Origin: Rhizobiaceae bacterium MnEN-MB40S
Lineage (GTDB): Bacteria > Pseudomonadota > Alphaproteobacteria > Rhizobiales > Rhizobiaceae
Length of the DNA stretch: 64,000 nucleotides
NCBI GenBank assembly: GCA_024343425.1
Contig: BRLC01000014.1
Span: 124,001 to 188,000, forward strand
Reading direction: 5' to 3'
Shown: positions 35,934-44,435 of the stretch, in pieces
How the letters are laid out: each line of letters opens with the position of its first letter
Position numbering within the stretch: position 1 is the stretch's first letter
The notes under the pieces: generated by a model
What the model saw: the letters and a program-made list of their open reading frames with translations, nothing else
Told to the model about the DNA's origin: nothing
The model's database searches: none
Made by a program: the position numbers and the translations under genes

Positions 35934-36416
35934 ATGAGCGCTCTAGAATTTTTGGCGAAAGGAGCGAAAAAACTGGAGGCCTCGGAGGGCGACCCTGCCA
36001 TTGCGCTTGCCATGGTTCATGATCTGCAGATGGAGCTGTGCGACGTTCTCGAATCGATCGCAGATCTGCTTCCAGACCGGCACGACAGGCGACTATGCGC
36101 GGAACTGTCGCGAGCTCTTGTTCCGATGATCATTCGACTGCACCGCTTCGAGGAAGATGTGCTGTTTTCAACCGCTTTGCATCGATCCTCAGCAGCCGAG
36201 TCAGTTTCCCGGGTGATCAAACGGTTTCGCGGGGAGCACAGTGAAGATGAATTCCGTATGGAGGAACTGTCGGAATTGCTGTGCGAACTCGGCCGCGAAC
36301 GACAACCGGAGAATCCGGAAGCCGCTGGTTACCTGCTGCGCAGCGTTTTCGAGGCGGTCCGCCGGCATTGCGCCTATGAAAGGGAATATCTTTCGAGTTT
36401 GCTCGAGGACCTTTAA
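35934..36416 (+). CDS. Hemerythrin HHE domain protein
   Basis: The 160-residue, all-helical protein has spaced histidine/glutamate pairs suited to a diiron site: MVHDLQMELCDVLE, RLHRFEEDVLF, RGEHSEDEFRMEEL and RRHCAYEREYLSSLL. I start at the ATG at 35934; a GTG at 35925 closer to GGGGAG is an alternative. Hemerythrin-like proteins bind oxygen or nitric oxide. Its position, divergent from fixNOQP across a shared FNR box and followed by fnrN, suggests a role in low-oxygen sensing or buffering; this is inference. Confidence 0.8.
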   Translation: MSALEFLAKGAKKLEASEGDPAIALAMVHDLQMELCDVLESIADLLPDRHDRRLCAELSRALVPMIIRLHRFEEDVLFSTALHRSSAAESVSRVIKRFRGEHSEDEFRMEELSELLCELGRERQPENPEAAGYLLRSVFEAVRRHCAYEREYLSSLLEDL

Positions 36417-36765
36417 GACGTGGCCTCGCAAATCGACGCCGGAAGACATCGATGGACACCCATCAGATCCACACTGGATAAATGTCTCTTCTCCACTGAA
36501 ACAGATCTATACTCAGGACGACTGGTCTCTGGGAAGCTGATCATCTGGGTCGTGGACTTCGACAGAATCAACACTTGTCAGATTTGCAGGGTAAGTAGCC
36601 AAGTTTATTCCACCTGCATGGCGGAGCGAAGGAAAGAGCAAACCGCGCATTCCGGATGAGATGACGCCGTGCGCTATCTTCCAAGAAGGCGGTATCTTCT
36701 TGTCGATTCGGGCAAGCTTCCGCCATTGGCGCTTTACCATCGGCAGAAGAAGTTCGCGCAGCCGT
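36417..36765. other. 349-bp gap between the hemerythrin-like gene and fnrN stop
   Basis: The two flanking genes converge here. I see no supported gene, clear terminator or FNR-type box. Short frames in this stretch have no convincing ribosome site or recognisable protein content. Confidence 0.5.
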
Positions 36766-37497
36766 TCAATCGACCTGAGCGCGCCAGGCCAACCGTTCCA
36801 TGTCCGGCACCGTGATGTGGCGATTGTTGACGATCTGGATAACGCCGTCCTTGCGCAGTTTGGTCAACTGGCGGCTAACGGTTTCGATTGTCAGACCCAG
36901 AAAATCGGCGATATCGGCGCGGGTCAGAGGCAGGTCGAAGGTCAATTCCTCGTCTACGCCGGCGCCTGGTTCGACGTGTGTGGCGATCATGTAGAGGAAA
37001 TTCGCCACCTTCTCGGCCGCCGTCTTGCGGCCGAGCGTGAGCATCCATTCGCGCGCCTCGTCAAGCTCGGCCAGCGCCTGCTCATGCAGCTTGTGTTCGA
37101 GTTCCGGCGTTTCCCTGATCATCTTGTCGACGATGGACCGCGAAAAGCTGCACAGCTTGACGTCGGTCGTGGCCTCGGCCGTGGTCTGGCTAGACGCGCG
37201 GAAAGGCCGCCCGAGAAAATCAGGGGCGAATTGCAATCCGACGATCTGCTGGCGGCCGTCGGGCAGCATCTTGGTCAGCTTGACCACGCCTGACAGGATG
37301 TTGTTGTAGCTGGAGACATTCTCCGAATCCGACATGAGTTCAACGCCCGCCTCCACGGATTTGCGGACGGAATTTTTCGATAGATACGTGAGTTGATCCA
37401 CTGAAAGCGATCCGCATACACCCTTGTGTCTGGCCTCGCAGGCTTCGCACAAAACGGGAATATTTGAATTGTGGATGTCTTTACGCTGTCCACTCAT
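36766..37497 (-). CDS. fnrN: Crp/Fnr family oxygen-sensing regulator, FnrN type
   Basis: The 243-residue protein has an N-terminal cysteine cluster (CEACEARHKGVC) plus a later cysteine (VKLCSFSRSI), the set needed to hold an oxygen-labile 4Fe-4S cluster. The cyclic-nucleotide-like barrel covers about residues 30-145. The C-terminal helix-turn-helix LTRADIADFLGLTIETVSRQLTKL carries the E-SR recognition pattern for TTGAT half-sites. It should activate the boxes at 35794, 32226 and 37660 under low oxygen. hemN is divergent and shares the upstream region. Confidence 0.94.
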   Translation of the reverse strand: MSGQRKDIHNSNIPVLCEACEARHKGVCGSLSVDQLTYLSKNSVRKSVEAGVELMSDSENVSSYNNILSGVVKLTKMLPDGRQQIVGLQFAPDFLGRPFRASSQTTAEATTDVKLCSFSRSIVDKMIRETPELEHKLHEQALAELDEAREWMLTLGRKTAAEKVANFLYMIATHVEPGAGVDEELTFDLPLTRADIADFLGLTIETVSRQLTKLRKDGVIQIVNNRHITVPDMERLAWRAQVD

Positions 37498-37659
37498 GAC
37501 GACTGCCGCTATCCCTCACAGCCGGCCTCCCGATCGCATCGTTTCGCGATTTCTGTTGGGCCGGCATATTCATTCATTCTAATTTGCAGCTTCCCGGCGT
37601 CAAATTCAAAAACAATCGTGACGGCAAATTGCCACAAGGCAGGCTTGCCGATCCTAAAC

Positions 37660-37673
37660 TTGATCGGAATCAA
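37660..37673. promoter_or_regulatory. FNR/FixK box between fnrN and hemN
   Basis: TTGATCGGAATCAA is an exact TTGAT-N4-ATCAA site, 66 bases before hemN and 163 bases before the divergent fnrN. The position suits activation of hemN and possible autoregulation of fnrN. Confidence 0.85.
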
Positions 37674-37738
37674 AGCCTGACAGCCGATAATCCGTCATTA
37701 ACGCGCCGACGACAACTCCGTCGCACAGGGTTCGGCAA

Positions 37739-39085
37739 ATGCATACAGAGATACCGAAACGCTTCGCAGGCATGGCGCCACGCTATACGAGCTATCCGAC
37801 AGCGCCGCATTTTCACTCGGGAGTCGACGAGGCCGTCCACGTGCGTTGGCTCTCCGAACTCGCGCCTGACACATCGCTTTCGCTGTATGTCCATATCCCC
37901 TATTGCGACCGTCTGTGCTGGTTTTGCGGCTGCGCCACCAAACAGACAAACCGCTACGATCCGGTGCGCAAATATCTCCAGGTCCTCAAGCGGGAAATCG
38001 CCTTCATCGCCTCGAAGCTTGATGGCAGGGGGCGTGTGTCGCGCCTGCATTTCGGCGGCGGATCGCCCACCATGCTGACGCCGGAAGACCTCGTCGATCT
38101 CTGCCGGGATCTGCGCTCGCATTTCAGTTTCGAGCCCGACGCTGAAATCTGCGTGGAGATCGATCCCACGGACATGACGCCGGAGAAGTGCGACGCAATG
38201 GCCGAGATCGGCCTGACGCGCGCCAGCCTCGGCGTGCAGGATTTCGATCCGGAGATCCAGAAGACGATCAATCGCATACAGACTTTCGAAGAGACTGCTG
38301 AGGTTGTTTCCGCGTTGCGCGCCCGTGGCGTGAATTCGCTCAATCTCGATCTGCTTTACGGCCTGCCGCTCCAGACACTCGAAACGGTTCAAACAAGCGT
38401 GGAGCTCGCCGTATCACTGGAGCCCGACCGGCTGGCGTTGTTCGGCTACGCGCATGTCCCGTGGATCCGCAAGCATCAGACGATGATCGACGAAAACCTG
38501 TTGCCGGAACAAAAGCAACGTCTCGACCAGGCGTCGCTCGCATCCCGCCTGCTGCAGGATGCGGGATATCAGGCGATCGGCATCGACCATTTCGCAAGAC
38601 CCGACGACGCCTTGGCGGTCGCGGCGCGCGAAGGCGAACTCAAGCGGAATTTTCAGGGCTATACGAATGACGAAGCGACCGCCCTTCTGGGTCTCGGCGC
38701 ATCGTCCATCAGCCAGTTGCCGCAGGGCTATGCGCAAAACAGCCCGGCGACCGCCGACTACATACGGCGGGTCGATGATACCGGCCTCGCCACTGTGCGC
38801 GGGTTTGAACTGTCGGCGGAAGACAGGGCAAGGTCCTGGGTCATCGAACGGCTGATGTGCGATTTCGGCTTCGACGAGACGGCGCTGAAGGCCAGGTTCG
38901 GCGCGTTGTCATTGCCGATTTTCAGGCAAGCGGCGGAACTCGCCGCATCGGAGGGTGCGATCTTCAGGTTCGAGGATGGCCAGTATCAGATCACTAGCGA
39001 GGGTCGCCCTTTCACCCGAATGATCGCCACGCAGTTCGACAGCTATTTCGGCAAGGGCCCTGCACGGCACTCAGTCGCGGTCTGA
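37739..39085 (+). CDS. hemN: Oxygen-independent coproporphyrinogen III oxidase
   Basis: The 448-residue radical SAM enzyme has the CxxxCxxC motif extended by a fourth cysteine (HIPYCDRLCWFCGC, near residue 60), the SAM-binding FGGGSPTML and the YGLPLQTLETV segment. The C-terminal HemN domain contains GIDHFARPDDAL and GLGASSISQ. It decarboxylates coproporphyrinogen III to protoporphyrinogen IX without oxygen, supplying heme when the cbb3 oxidase is needed. The exact FNR box 66 bases upstream supports low-oxygen induction. Confidence 0.96.
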   Translation: MHTEIPKRFAGMAPRYTSYPTAPHFHSGVDEAVHVRWLSELAPDTSLSLYVHIPYCDRLCWFCGCATKQTNRYDPVRKYLQVLKREIAFIASKLDGRGRVSRLHFGGGSPTMLTPEDLVDLCRDLRSHFSFEPDAEICVEIDPTDMTPEKCDAMAEIGLTRASLGVQDFDPEIQKTINRIQTFEETAEVVSALRARGVNSLNLDLLYGLPLQTLETVQTSVELAVSLEPDRLALFGYAHVPWIRKHQTMIDENLLPEQKQRLDQASLASRLLQDAGYQAIGIDHFARPDDALAVAAREGELKRNFQGYTNDEATALLGLGASSISQLPQGYAQNSPATADYIRRVDDTGLATVRGFELSAEDRARSWVIERLMCDFGFDETALKARFGALSLPIFRQAAELAASEGAIFRFEDGQYQITSEGRPFTRMIATQFDSYFGKGPARHSVAV

Positions 39086-39142
39086 TCCTCGGCGCTTGCC
39101 AAGTTTCGCCTTCTGGAGGACCATGCCTTCGGGAGGGACGAT

Positions 39143-40756
39143 ATGGACCACTTCGACTACGTCATCGTCGGCGGAGGGTCGGCTGGCTCTGTGCTTGCAG
39201 CGCGTCTGAGCGAAGACCCGGGAACCACGGTTTGCCTCCTGGAGGCCGGCGGCGACTGCAAAAGCATTCTGGTTCGCGCGCCGGCCGGGCTGGCCGTCAT
39301 GGCGCCAAGCAAGCCGTTCAGGATCAACAATTGGGCCTTCATGACAGAACCGCAGCCGGGTCTCGGCAATCGCCGCGGCTACCAGCCGCGCGGCAAGGGA
39401 CTGGGCGGAAGCAGCAGCATCAATGCGATGCTCTACATTCGCGGCCATCCATCCGATTACGACGCCTGGGCGTCAGGCGGCTGCGAAGGCTGGTCTTTCG
39501 CGGACGTGCTGCCCTATTTCAAGATTTCGGAAGGCAATCATCGCGGAGCCGACGACCTGCACGGCGCTGACGGACCGTTGCAGGTCTGCGACCAGCCGTC
39601 GCCAAGGCCTGTCACGCAAGCCTTCATCGAGGCCGGACGCCAGCGCCAGATCCCCTACAATGATGACTTTAACGGACCGACACAGGAAGGCGTCGGCTAT
39701 TATCAGGTCACGCAATTCAGCGATGGGGACAAAAAAGGGGAACGATGTTCGGCCGCCAACGCCTATCTCGATCCGGCGCTGACGCGATCCAATCTGGAGG
39801 TTCTGACCAGATCGATGGCGACGGAAATCGTGATCGAGGACGGCAGGGCGACCGGCGTGCGATACCAAAGGCGCGGGCAAGAAACGCAAATCCGGGCCGA
39901 TCGTGAGGTCATTCTGTGCGGCGGCGCTTTCCAGTCACCACAGTTGCTGATGCTCTCGGGCATAGGCCCGGCTGAAGAACTCGTACGTCACGGCATAAGA
40001 ATTCGGCGTGATCTGCCGGGAGTGGGCCAAAACCTGCAGGACCACATCAATTTCCCGATGATTTCCCGCAGCGCCTCCACGGACTTGTTCGGCTATTCCC
40101 TGGCTGGAGCGATCAAACTGGTGTCGGAAGCCATGAAGTGGCGAAAAACCGGCACGGGCATGGTCACTTCGCCGCTCGCCGAAGGCGGCGCATTTCTCAA
40201 GAGCGATGCCGGTCTCGACCGCCCCGATGTCCAGCTCCACTTCGTGATCGGCATCGTCGACTGGCACGCCAGAAAATTCCATACGGGACACGGGTACAGT
40301 TGCGATGTTTGCGTTTTGCGGCCGAAGTCCCGCGGGACCGTGACGTTGCGGGATGGAGATCCATACTCCGCGCCGCGCATCGACCCGCGTTTTCTTTCTG
40401 AAGAGGCCGATATGGAAGCGCTTGTCGCCGGCGCCCGCCAGGCGATCGCCATCTGCGAGGCCCCCGCCCTCGCCGCTTTTCGCAAGAGCGACCTCTATCC
40501 GTTCAGCAACCTCTCGAACGAAGCCCTGCGAGAATCGATCCGGCTGCACGCCGATACGATCTACCACCCCGTGGGCACCTGCCGCATGGGAACGGACGAG
40601 ACGGCTATCGTCGATCCTCAATTGAAAGTGCACGGTGTTGGAAATCTGCGCGTGGTCGACGCGTCCGTCATGCCGACGATAATCGGCGGCAATACGAATG
40701 CGCCGACGATCATGATCGCCGAAAAAGCGGCCGACATGATTGCCTCGGGAAAATGA
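39143..40756 (+). CDS. GMC family FAD oxidoreductase (choline dehydrogenase-like)
   Basis: The 537-residue flavoprotein opens with the FAD motif DYVIVGGGSAGSVLAARLSE, then shows GKGLGGSSSINAMLYIRG (GMC signature 1), GAFQSPQLLMLSGIGP (signature 2) and the catalytic histidine in YHPVGTCRMG; it ends with NTNAPTIMIAEKAADMI. GMC enzymes oxidise alcohols to aldehydes. No betaine aldehyde dehydrogenase or BetI is adjacent, so choline is not favoured over other alcohols. GGGAGG stands 6 bases before the ATG. It ends flush against the convergent cyclase gene. Confidence 0.93.
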   Translation: MDHFDYVIVGGGSAGSVLAARLSEDPGTTVCLLEAGGDCKSILVRAPAGLAVMAPSKPFRINNWAFMTEPQPGLGNRRGYQPRGKGLGGSSSINAMLYIRGHPSDYDAWASGGCEGWSFADVLPYFKISEGNHRGADDLHGADGPLQVCDQPSPRPVTQAFIEAGRQRQIPYNDDFNGPTQEGVGYYQVTQFSDGDKKGERCSAANAYLDPALTRSNLEVLTRSMATEIVIEDGRATGVRYQRRGQETQIRADREVILCGGAFQSPQLLMLSGIGPAEELVRHGIRIRRDLPGVGQNLQDHINFPMISRSASTDLFGYSLAGAIKLVSEAMKWRKTGTGMVTSPLAEGGAFLKSDAGLDRPDVQLHFVIGIVDWHARKFHTGHGYSCDVCVLRPKSRGTVTLRDGDPYSAPRIDPRFLSEEADMEALVAGARQAIAICEAPALAAFRKSDLYPFSNLSNEALRESIRLHADTIYHPVGTCRMGTDETAIVDPQLKVHGVGNLRVVDASVMPTIIGGNTNAPTIMIAEKAADMIASGK

Positions 40757-43705
40757 TCAAATGCGTGGCAGTTGCAAAACCTGCTTCACAGTTTCGCCAG
40801 TAAACCGCTTCGCCTCGTCTCTCCCCGCCCTGGCGTGGGCGAGCGTGACGTCCGCTACGATCTGCGCGCGAAATCCCTTGTATCCGTTCTTGTCGCACAG
40901 CGGCATTACCTGCGCCAGCGTTTCATCCAACCGGTCGAAGCGGCCCTCCAGGCACAGCATTTCAACCCGAGCCGCCATCAACCAGGCTCTGAACGCATCG
41001 ATGTTCTTCTGTTCGGCAATCGCAAGCGATGTTTTCAGCGTGTTGCGCGCATCGACGAAATTGTCGGCATTGGCGTAGGCGCGGATAAGCGGCGCTGCGG
41101 AGAATGCGCAAAGAACCTCCAGACCGGCGTCCTTGCTGCGATTGAAGGCGCCGCTCAACCAGGTGATCGCCTCTTCGGCTTCGCCTTTCGCCAGATGTAA
41201 GAGTCCTTTCGAAACGGCTGAGAAACTGGCGTCGTAGCTTGTTCCGGTTTCCTCCGCGATTTCCAGAACAATCGCAATTTCCTCTTCTGCCCGCCGGAAT
41301 TCGCCGAGGGCGACAAGTGCGTTCGCCCGCGTTGCAAGCCCGAGCACGGAAACGGAGCCGTTGGTGCTTGGCGACGCTCCCCGAAATTCCTCAAGAAACA
41401 GATTGCGATAGCGACCCGTGATATCGACAGCCCGCTGGAAATCGCCAGCGAACCAGTAAGCCTGCCCGAGGCCGAAGGCCGCATAAGCCGAATGCAGCCT
41501 GTCATCGGCGGAATTTGATTGCTCCAGCGCGTCGCGCCCCGCCCGGATCGCCTCATCTGTTCCCGAGAGGACAGTGAGCAAAATCGTCCTGTCGACCATG
41601 GCGTGCATTCGTGAACTGTGGTCGCCCACCTGCAGACTCAGTTCCTCGATTTCCTCGGCCACGTCGAGGATGCGGCGAAAATCTGCAGACGGCACCATCG
41701 CCACCCGTTTCCTGCGACGGATCTCGATGCCGAGCCGAGCCGCAGTCTCGCTTTCCTTTTCTTTCGCAAGGCAAGACAGGGCGGAATTGAAATTGTAGAT
41801 CGCGCTGTCGAACGCCGCGCGATCAATTGCGATGTTGCCGCTGTCGAGATAGCCGCGAGCGGCGGTCATCCATTGTTCGCCGAGTTCCGCGTGTATGGCC
41901 AGTGTCTGGAGGAGGCCCGGATCGCGACCGGGATCAAGCTGGCCGATCGCCTCGACAACATCGCGATGAATGCGGCGACGGCGCATGCGCGGCATGCCGT
42001 TATAGGCTACCTGCTGAATCAGCGCATGCTTGAAACGGCAGGTCTTCTCATTCTGACGATAGAGCACGCCATTTTCGATCAAAGTCCCGATCAACGCGTC
42101 AGCATCCTTCGCGCCGTCCCCGAGCATGGCGATAAACAGCTCAAGCGGCAATGTATTGCCAATCACCGCCGCCAATTGAACGGCCTTGCGCTCTTCCGGC
42201 GACAGAGCGTCGAGCCGCTGTGCAATCAGCGAATGGACGGATGTCGGCAATTGCAGCGAAGTCAATTCCAGTTTTTCGTCGGACAGACCGACGTAGCGAT
42301 CAATGACCCCTTTCTTGCGGAAATGCAGGCTGAGTTCCTCGATGAACAGCGGCGTTCTGTCACCGAATTTCTTGATGATTTTCTCGAGCGTCGGGCTTTG
42401 CGCGAAATCGCCCAGGATATTCTCCAGAAACCGGTTGGTCGATTTCTCGTCGAGAGGCAGGAGATTGATCTTCTCCACCTTCTCGCCTCCAAACGCGAGG
42501 GTGTCGCGCGAGAGGATGAGAAAAAGCGCCCGGTTTCCGCGCCAATGTTCGAGCATGTATTCAAGGAACTGCCGAGTGCCCTGATCTGACCAGTGAATGT
42601 CCTCGAAAAGAACGACCAGCGGCGACGCCGCTGACAGTTTTCCCAGCACCGAGCTCAGGCTGCTCAAGACATAGGAAGCCTTTTTCTCGGAGCCGAGCTC
42701 CATCCATTTCTGATCCGCGACGATAAGCCCGAATACCGACAGCAAGGCGCTGCAGTGCATCGGATCGTCAGCGAACTCCGTCTCAAGAGCCTCATGCAGA
42801 ATGCCGGTTGCTTCAGAGAGGCTGCTGCGGGCGTTTATGCCGAGAATGCGCCCGAGTTCGTTGATGACCGGCAGAAAGGCGACATGTCGGTCAAGCGAGC
42901 TGGAAGTAAAATCCAGCGTCGTGTGCGGACCAAGAGTGCGCTGGTCGAGAAATTCGTGCACCAGACGGGACTTGCCAACACCCGCCTCGCCCTGGATTGC
43001 TATCCAACTGTCTGCGCCGTCGCGAACAAGGTCCCAGGCTGCGTTGATCCGCGCGAGTTCATCTTCCCGACCGACAAAGGCGGAAAGGCCGAGACTTGTC
43101 CGATGATCCCAGCGTGAGACCGTCTCGTCGCGCGAGGTCACTTCGTAGATCCCGGTTGCGTCCTTGACGCCTTTGAGGTCCTTTTCACCGAGCGCGATCG
43201 TATTGAAAAGATTGCCAATAATCTCCTGTACGGTCCCGGAGATCGCAACCGTGTTCGGACGCGCGGATTCCTCGATACGTTTGGCGACATGGACGGTGGA
43301 GCCCGCTACTGCAAGTTCCTCGACATTGGAATGATGAATGGTGCCAACCAGCACTTCGCCGACATGGATGCCGATCCTGAGATCAACCCGTTCCGACCCG
43401 AGTTCGCTCATGTTTTTCAAGACCGCCAACCCGGCATGCACCGCTTTCAGCACGTGCTCTTCATCAGCTTTGGGGAGACCAAAGAAGGCGATAGCGCCGT
43501 CTCCGGTATTGCGCGTCAAGGCGCCGAAGGACTCGCATACCTCCATGATCAGCCGGATCACCGGAGTGGTCTTTTCGAACGCTTCCTCCGGATCCAGGTC
43601 ATAGATGAGTTCGGTTGACTGGACGATGTCGGCGAAAAGCACCGAACAGAAACGGCGTTCCGTCGGCTCCATATTGACCGGAATCTTTCCGTCAGAGATG
43701 GCCAT
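40757..43705 (-). CDS. Class III adenylate/guanylate cyclase with AAA ATPase and TPR region
   Basis: The 982-residue protein has three parts. Residues 12-180 are a class III cyclase domain with metal-binding aspartates in CSVLFADIVQSTEL and GDGAIAFFG, and RIGIHVGEVLVG. Residues 200-500 are a STAND/AAA-type ATPase: FVGREDELARINAAW, Walker A IQGEAGVGKSR, Walker B LFEDIHWSD. The rest is a helical repeat (TPR-like) region. A histidine replaces the usual transition-state asparagine (GSTVHVAKR), but this is common in this subfamily. I use the ATG at 43705; an in-frame ATG at 43672 and a TTG at 43798 are alternatives. Such proteins probably make cyclic nucleotides in response to a signal sensed by the repeats. 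Confidence 0.9.
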   Translation of the reverse strand: MAISDGKIPVNMEPTERRFCSVLFADIVQSTELIYDLDPEEAFEKTTPVIRLIMEVCESFGALTRNTGDGAIAFFGLPKADEEHVLKAVHAGLAVLKNMSELGSERVDLRIGIHVGEVLVGTIHHSNVEELAVAGSTVHVAKRIEESARPNTVAISGTVQEIIGNLFNTIALGEKDLKGVKDATGIYEVTSRDETVSRWDHRTSLGLSAFVGREDELARINAAWDLVRDGADSWIAIQGEAGVGKSRLVHEFLDQRTLGPHTTLDFTSSSLDRHVAFLPVINELGRILGINARSSLSEATGILHEALETEFADDPMHCSALLSVFGLIVADQKWMELGSEKKASYVLSSLSSVLGKLSAASPLVVLFEDIHWSDQGTRQFLEYMLEHWRGNRALFLILSRDTLAFGGEKVEKINLLPLDEKSTNRFLENILGDFAQSPTLEKIIKKFGDRTPLFIEELSLHFRKKGVIDRYVGLSDEKLELTSLQLPTSVHSLIAQRLDALSPEERKAVQLAAVIGNTLPLELFIAMLGDGAKDADALIGTLIENGVLYRQNEKTCRFKHALIQQVAYNGMPRMRRRRIHRDVVEAIGQLDPGRDPGLLQTLAIHAELGEQWMTAARGYLDSGNIAIDRAAFDSAIYNFNSALSCLAKEKESETAARLGIEIRRRKRVAMVPSADFRRILDVAEEIEELSLQVGDHSSRMHAMVDRTILLTVLSGTDEAIRAGRDALEQSNSADDRLHSAYAAFGLGQAYWFAGDFQRAVDITGRYRNLFLEEFRGASPSTNGSVSVLGLATRANALVALGEFRRAEEEIAIVLEIAEETGTSYDASFSAVSKGLLHLAKGEAEEAITWLSGAFNRSKDAGLEVLCAFSAAPLIRAYANADNFVDARNTLKTSLAIAEQKNIDAFRAWLMAARVEMLCLEGRFDRLDETLAQVMPLCDKNGYKGFRAQIVADVTLAHARAGRDEAKRFTGETVKQVLQLPRI

Positions 43706-44119
43706 GGCGCCCACCAGGCGATCGGCGGACCGGCGGAAGGCCGTCCGCGTGCGCCTTCGACAAGAACTCAGGCCAACGATTTGCGATCTGACCCACAATC
43801 ATCTCCAAGTTCGTGATTGTGACCGAACAGACTTCACTTTCGGCATCCCGCAATTTCCAATGGCACGCAATTCAATCGGGATGCGCGTGATCGCCTCCGT
43901 AATTTCAACTTACATACGGTATCTCTCAAAATCTACAGACCAGCGATTGCCGTGGCGCGATATGCAGCCTGTAATTGGCTATATTTGCGATTATCTACAA
44001 ATGCTTAGGTTTGTCATCACCGCGTCAATAGACATTAATACAATAAAGGAATACAATTACTTCATCCACTTGAAATAATTTCGCGTTTATTCAAACAACG
44101 CAATCGACAGGGGGACGTC
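43706..44119. other. 414-bp AT-rich intergenic region upstream of the putative RiPP genes
   Basis: From about 43880 onward this stretch is visibly richer in A and T than the surrounding genes. It separates the divergent cyclase and peptide genes and should hold the peptide promoter. A frame at 43861-44078 has no good ribosome site or recognisable content. AGGGGGA stands 4 bases before the peptide ATG. Confidence 0.5.
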
Positions 44120-44425
44120 ATGGCCGAGGCAACACACCACAAACATCCGCTGAAACTGGAGGATGTTCAGACCATCATCGGACGCCTCATGATTGACGAG
44201 AGTTTTCGCAGCAAGTTTCACAGCGATCTCGACGGAACGCTTGCCTCTCTTGGTCTTCACGCCCCTGACGACCCCAAGAAAGACAGCGACGCCTATGATC
44301 TGATGAAGAAGATCCAGGGCATTCTGAAGGACACGGGCGAGCGCAAGACCGAAGACATCATGAAGGATCTCCGAACGGCCTATCTCGCTTCCAGCGACGG
44401 GGTGATCCGCCCGAGATGCATGTAA
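44120..44425 (+). CDS. Putative RiPP precursor with NHLP/Os1348-like leader
   Basis: The 101-residue peptide has a leader-like segment (residues 16-46: VQTIIGRLMIDESFRSKF then LDGTLASLGL) resembling the Os1348/NHLP clan pattern of a helix, FR-x-(K/R), and an alanine/leucine-rich turn. A charged, lysine-rich linker covers residues 50-85, and a short tail, AYLASSDGVIRPRCM, is the candidate core. The only cysteine is residue 100. A strong AGGGGGA ribosome site lies 4 bases upstream, and the radical SAM gene begins 10 bases after the stop. No exporter or protease is adjacent. I infer a modified peptide; the leader match is by eye and needs profile confirmation. Confidence 0.7.
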   Translation: MAEATHHKHPLKLEDVQTIIGRLMIDESFRSKFHSDLDGTLASLGLHAPDDPKKDSDAYDLMKKIQGILKDTGERKTEDIMKDLRTAYLASSDGVIRPRCM

Positions 44426-44435
44426 CGCAGGCCCG

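Noticed and set aside
43100..43290. Cyclase domain judged inactive because His replaces the transition-state Asn
   Set aside because: The His form (T/V-H-x-A-x-R) is usual in this cyclase-ATPase subfamily and both metal-binding aspartates are intact.
43861..44078. Possible small ORF between the cyclase and peptide genes
   Set aside because: No ribosome site, no recognisable features and AT-rich codons unlike the neighbouring genes.
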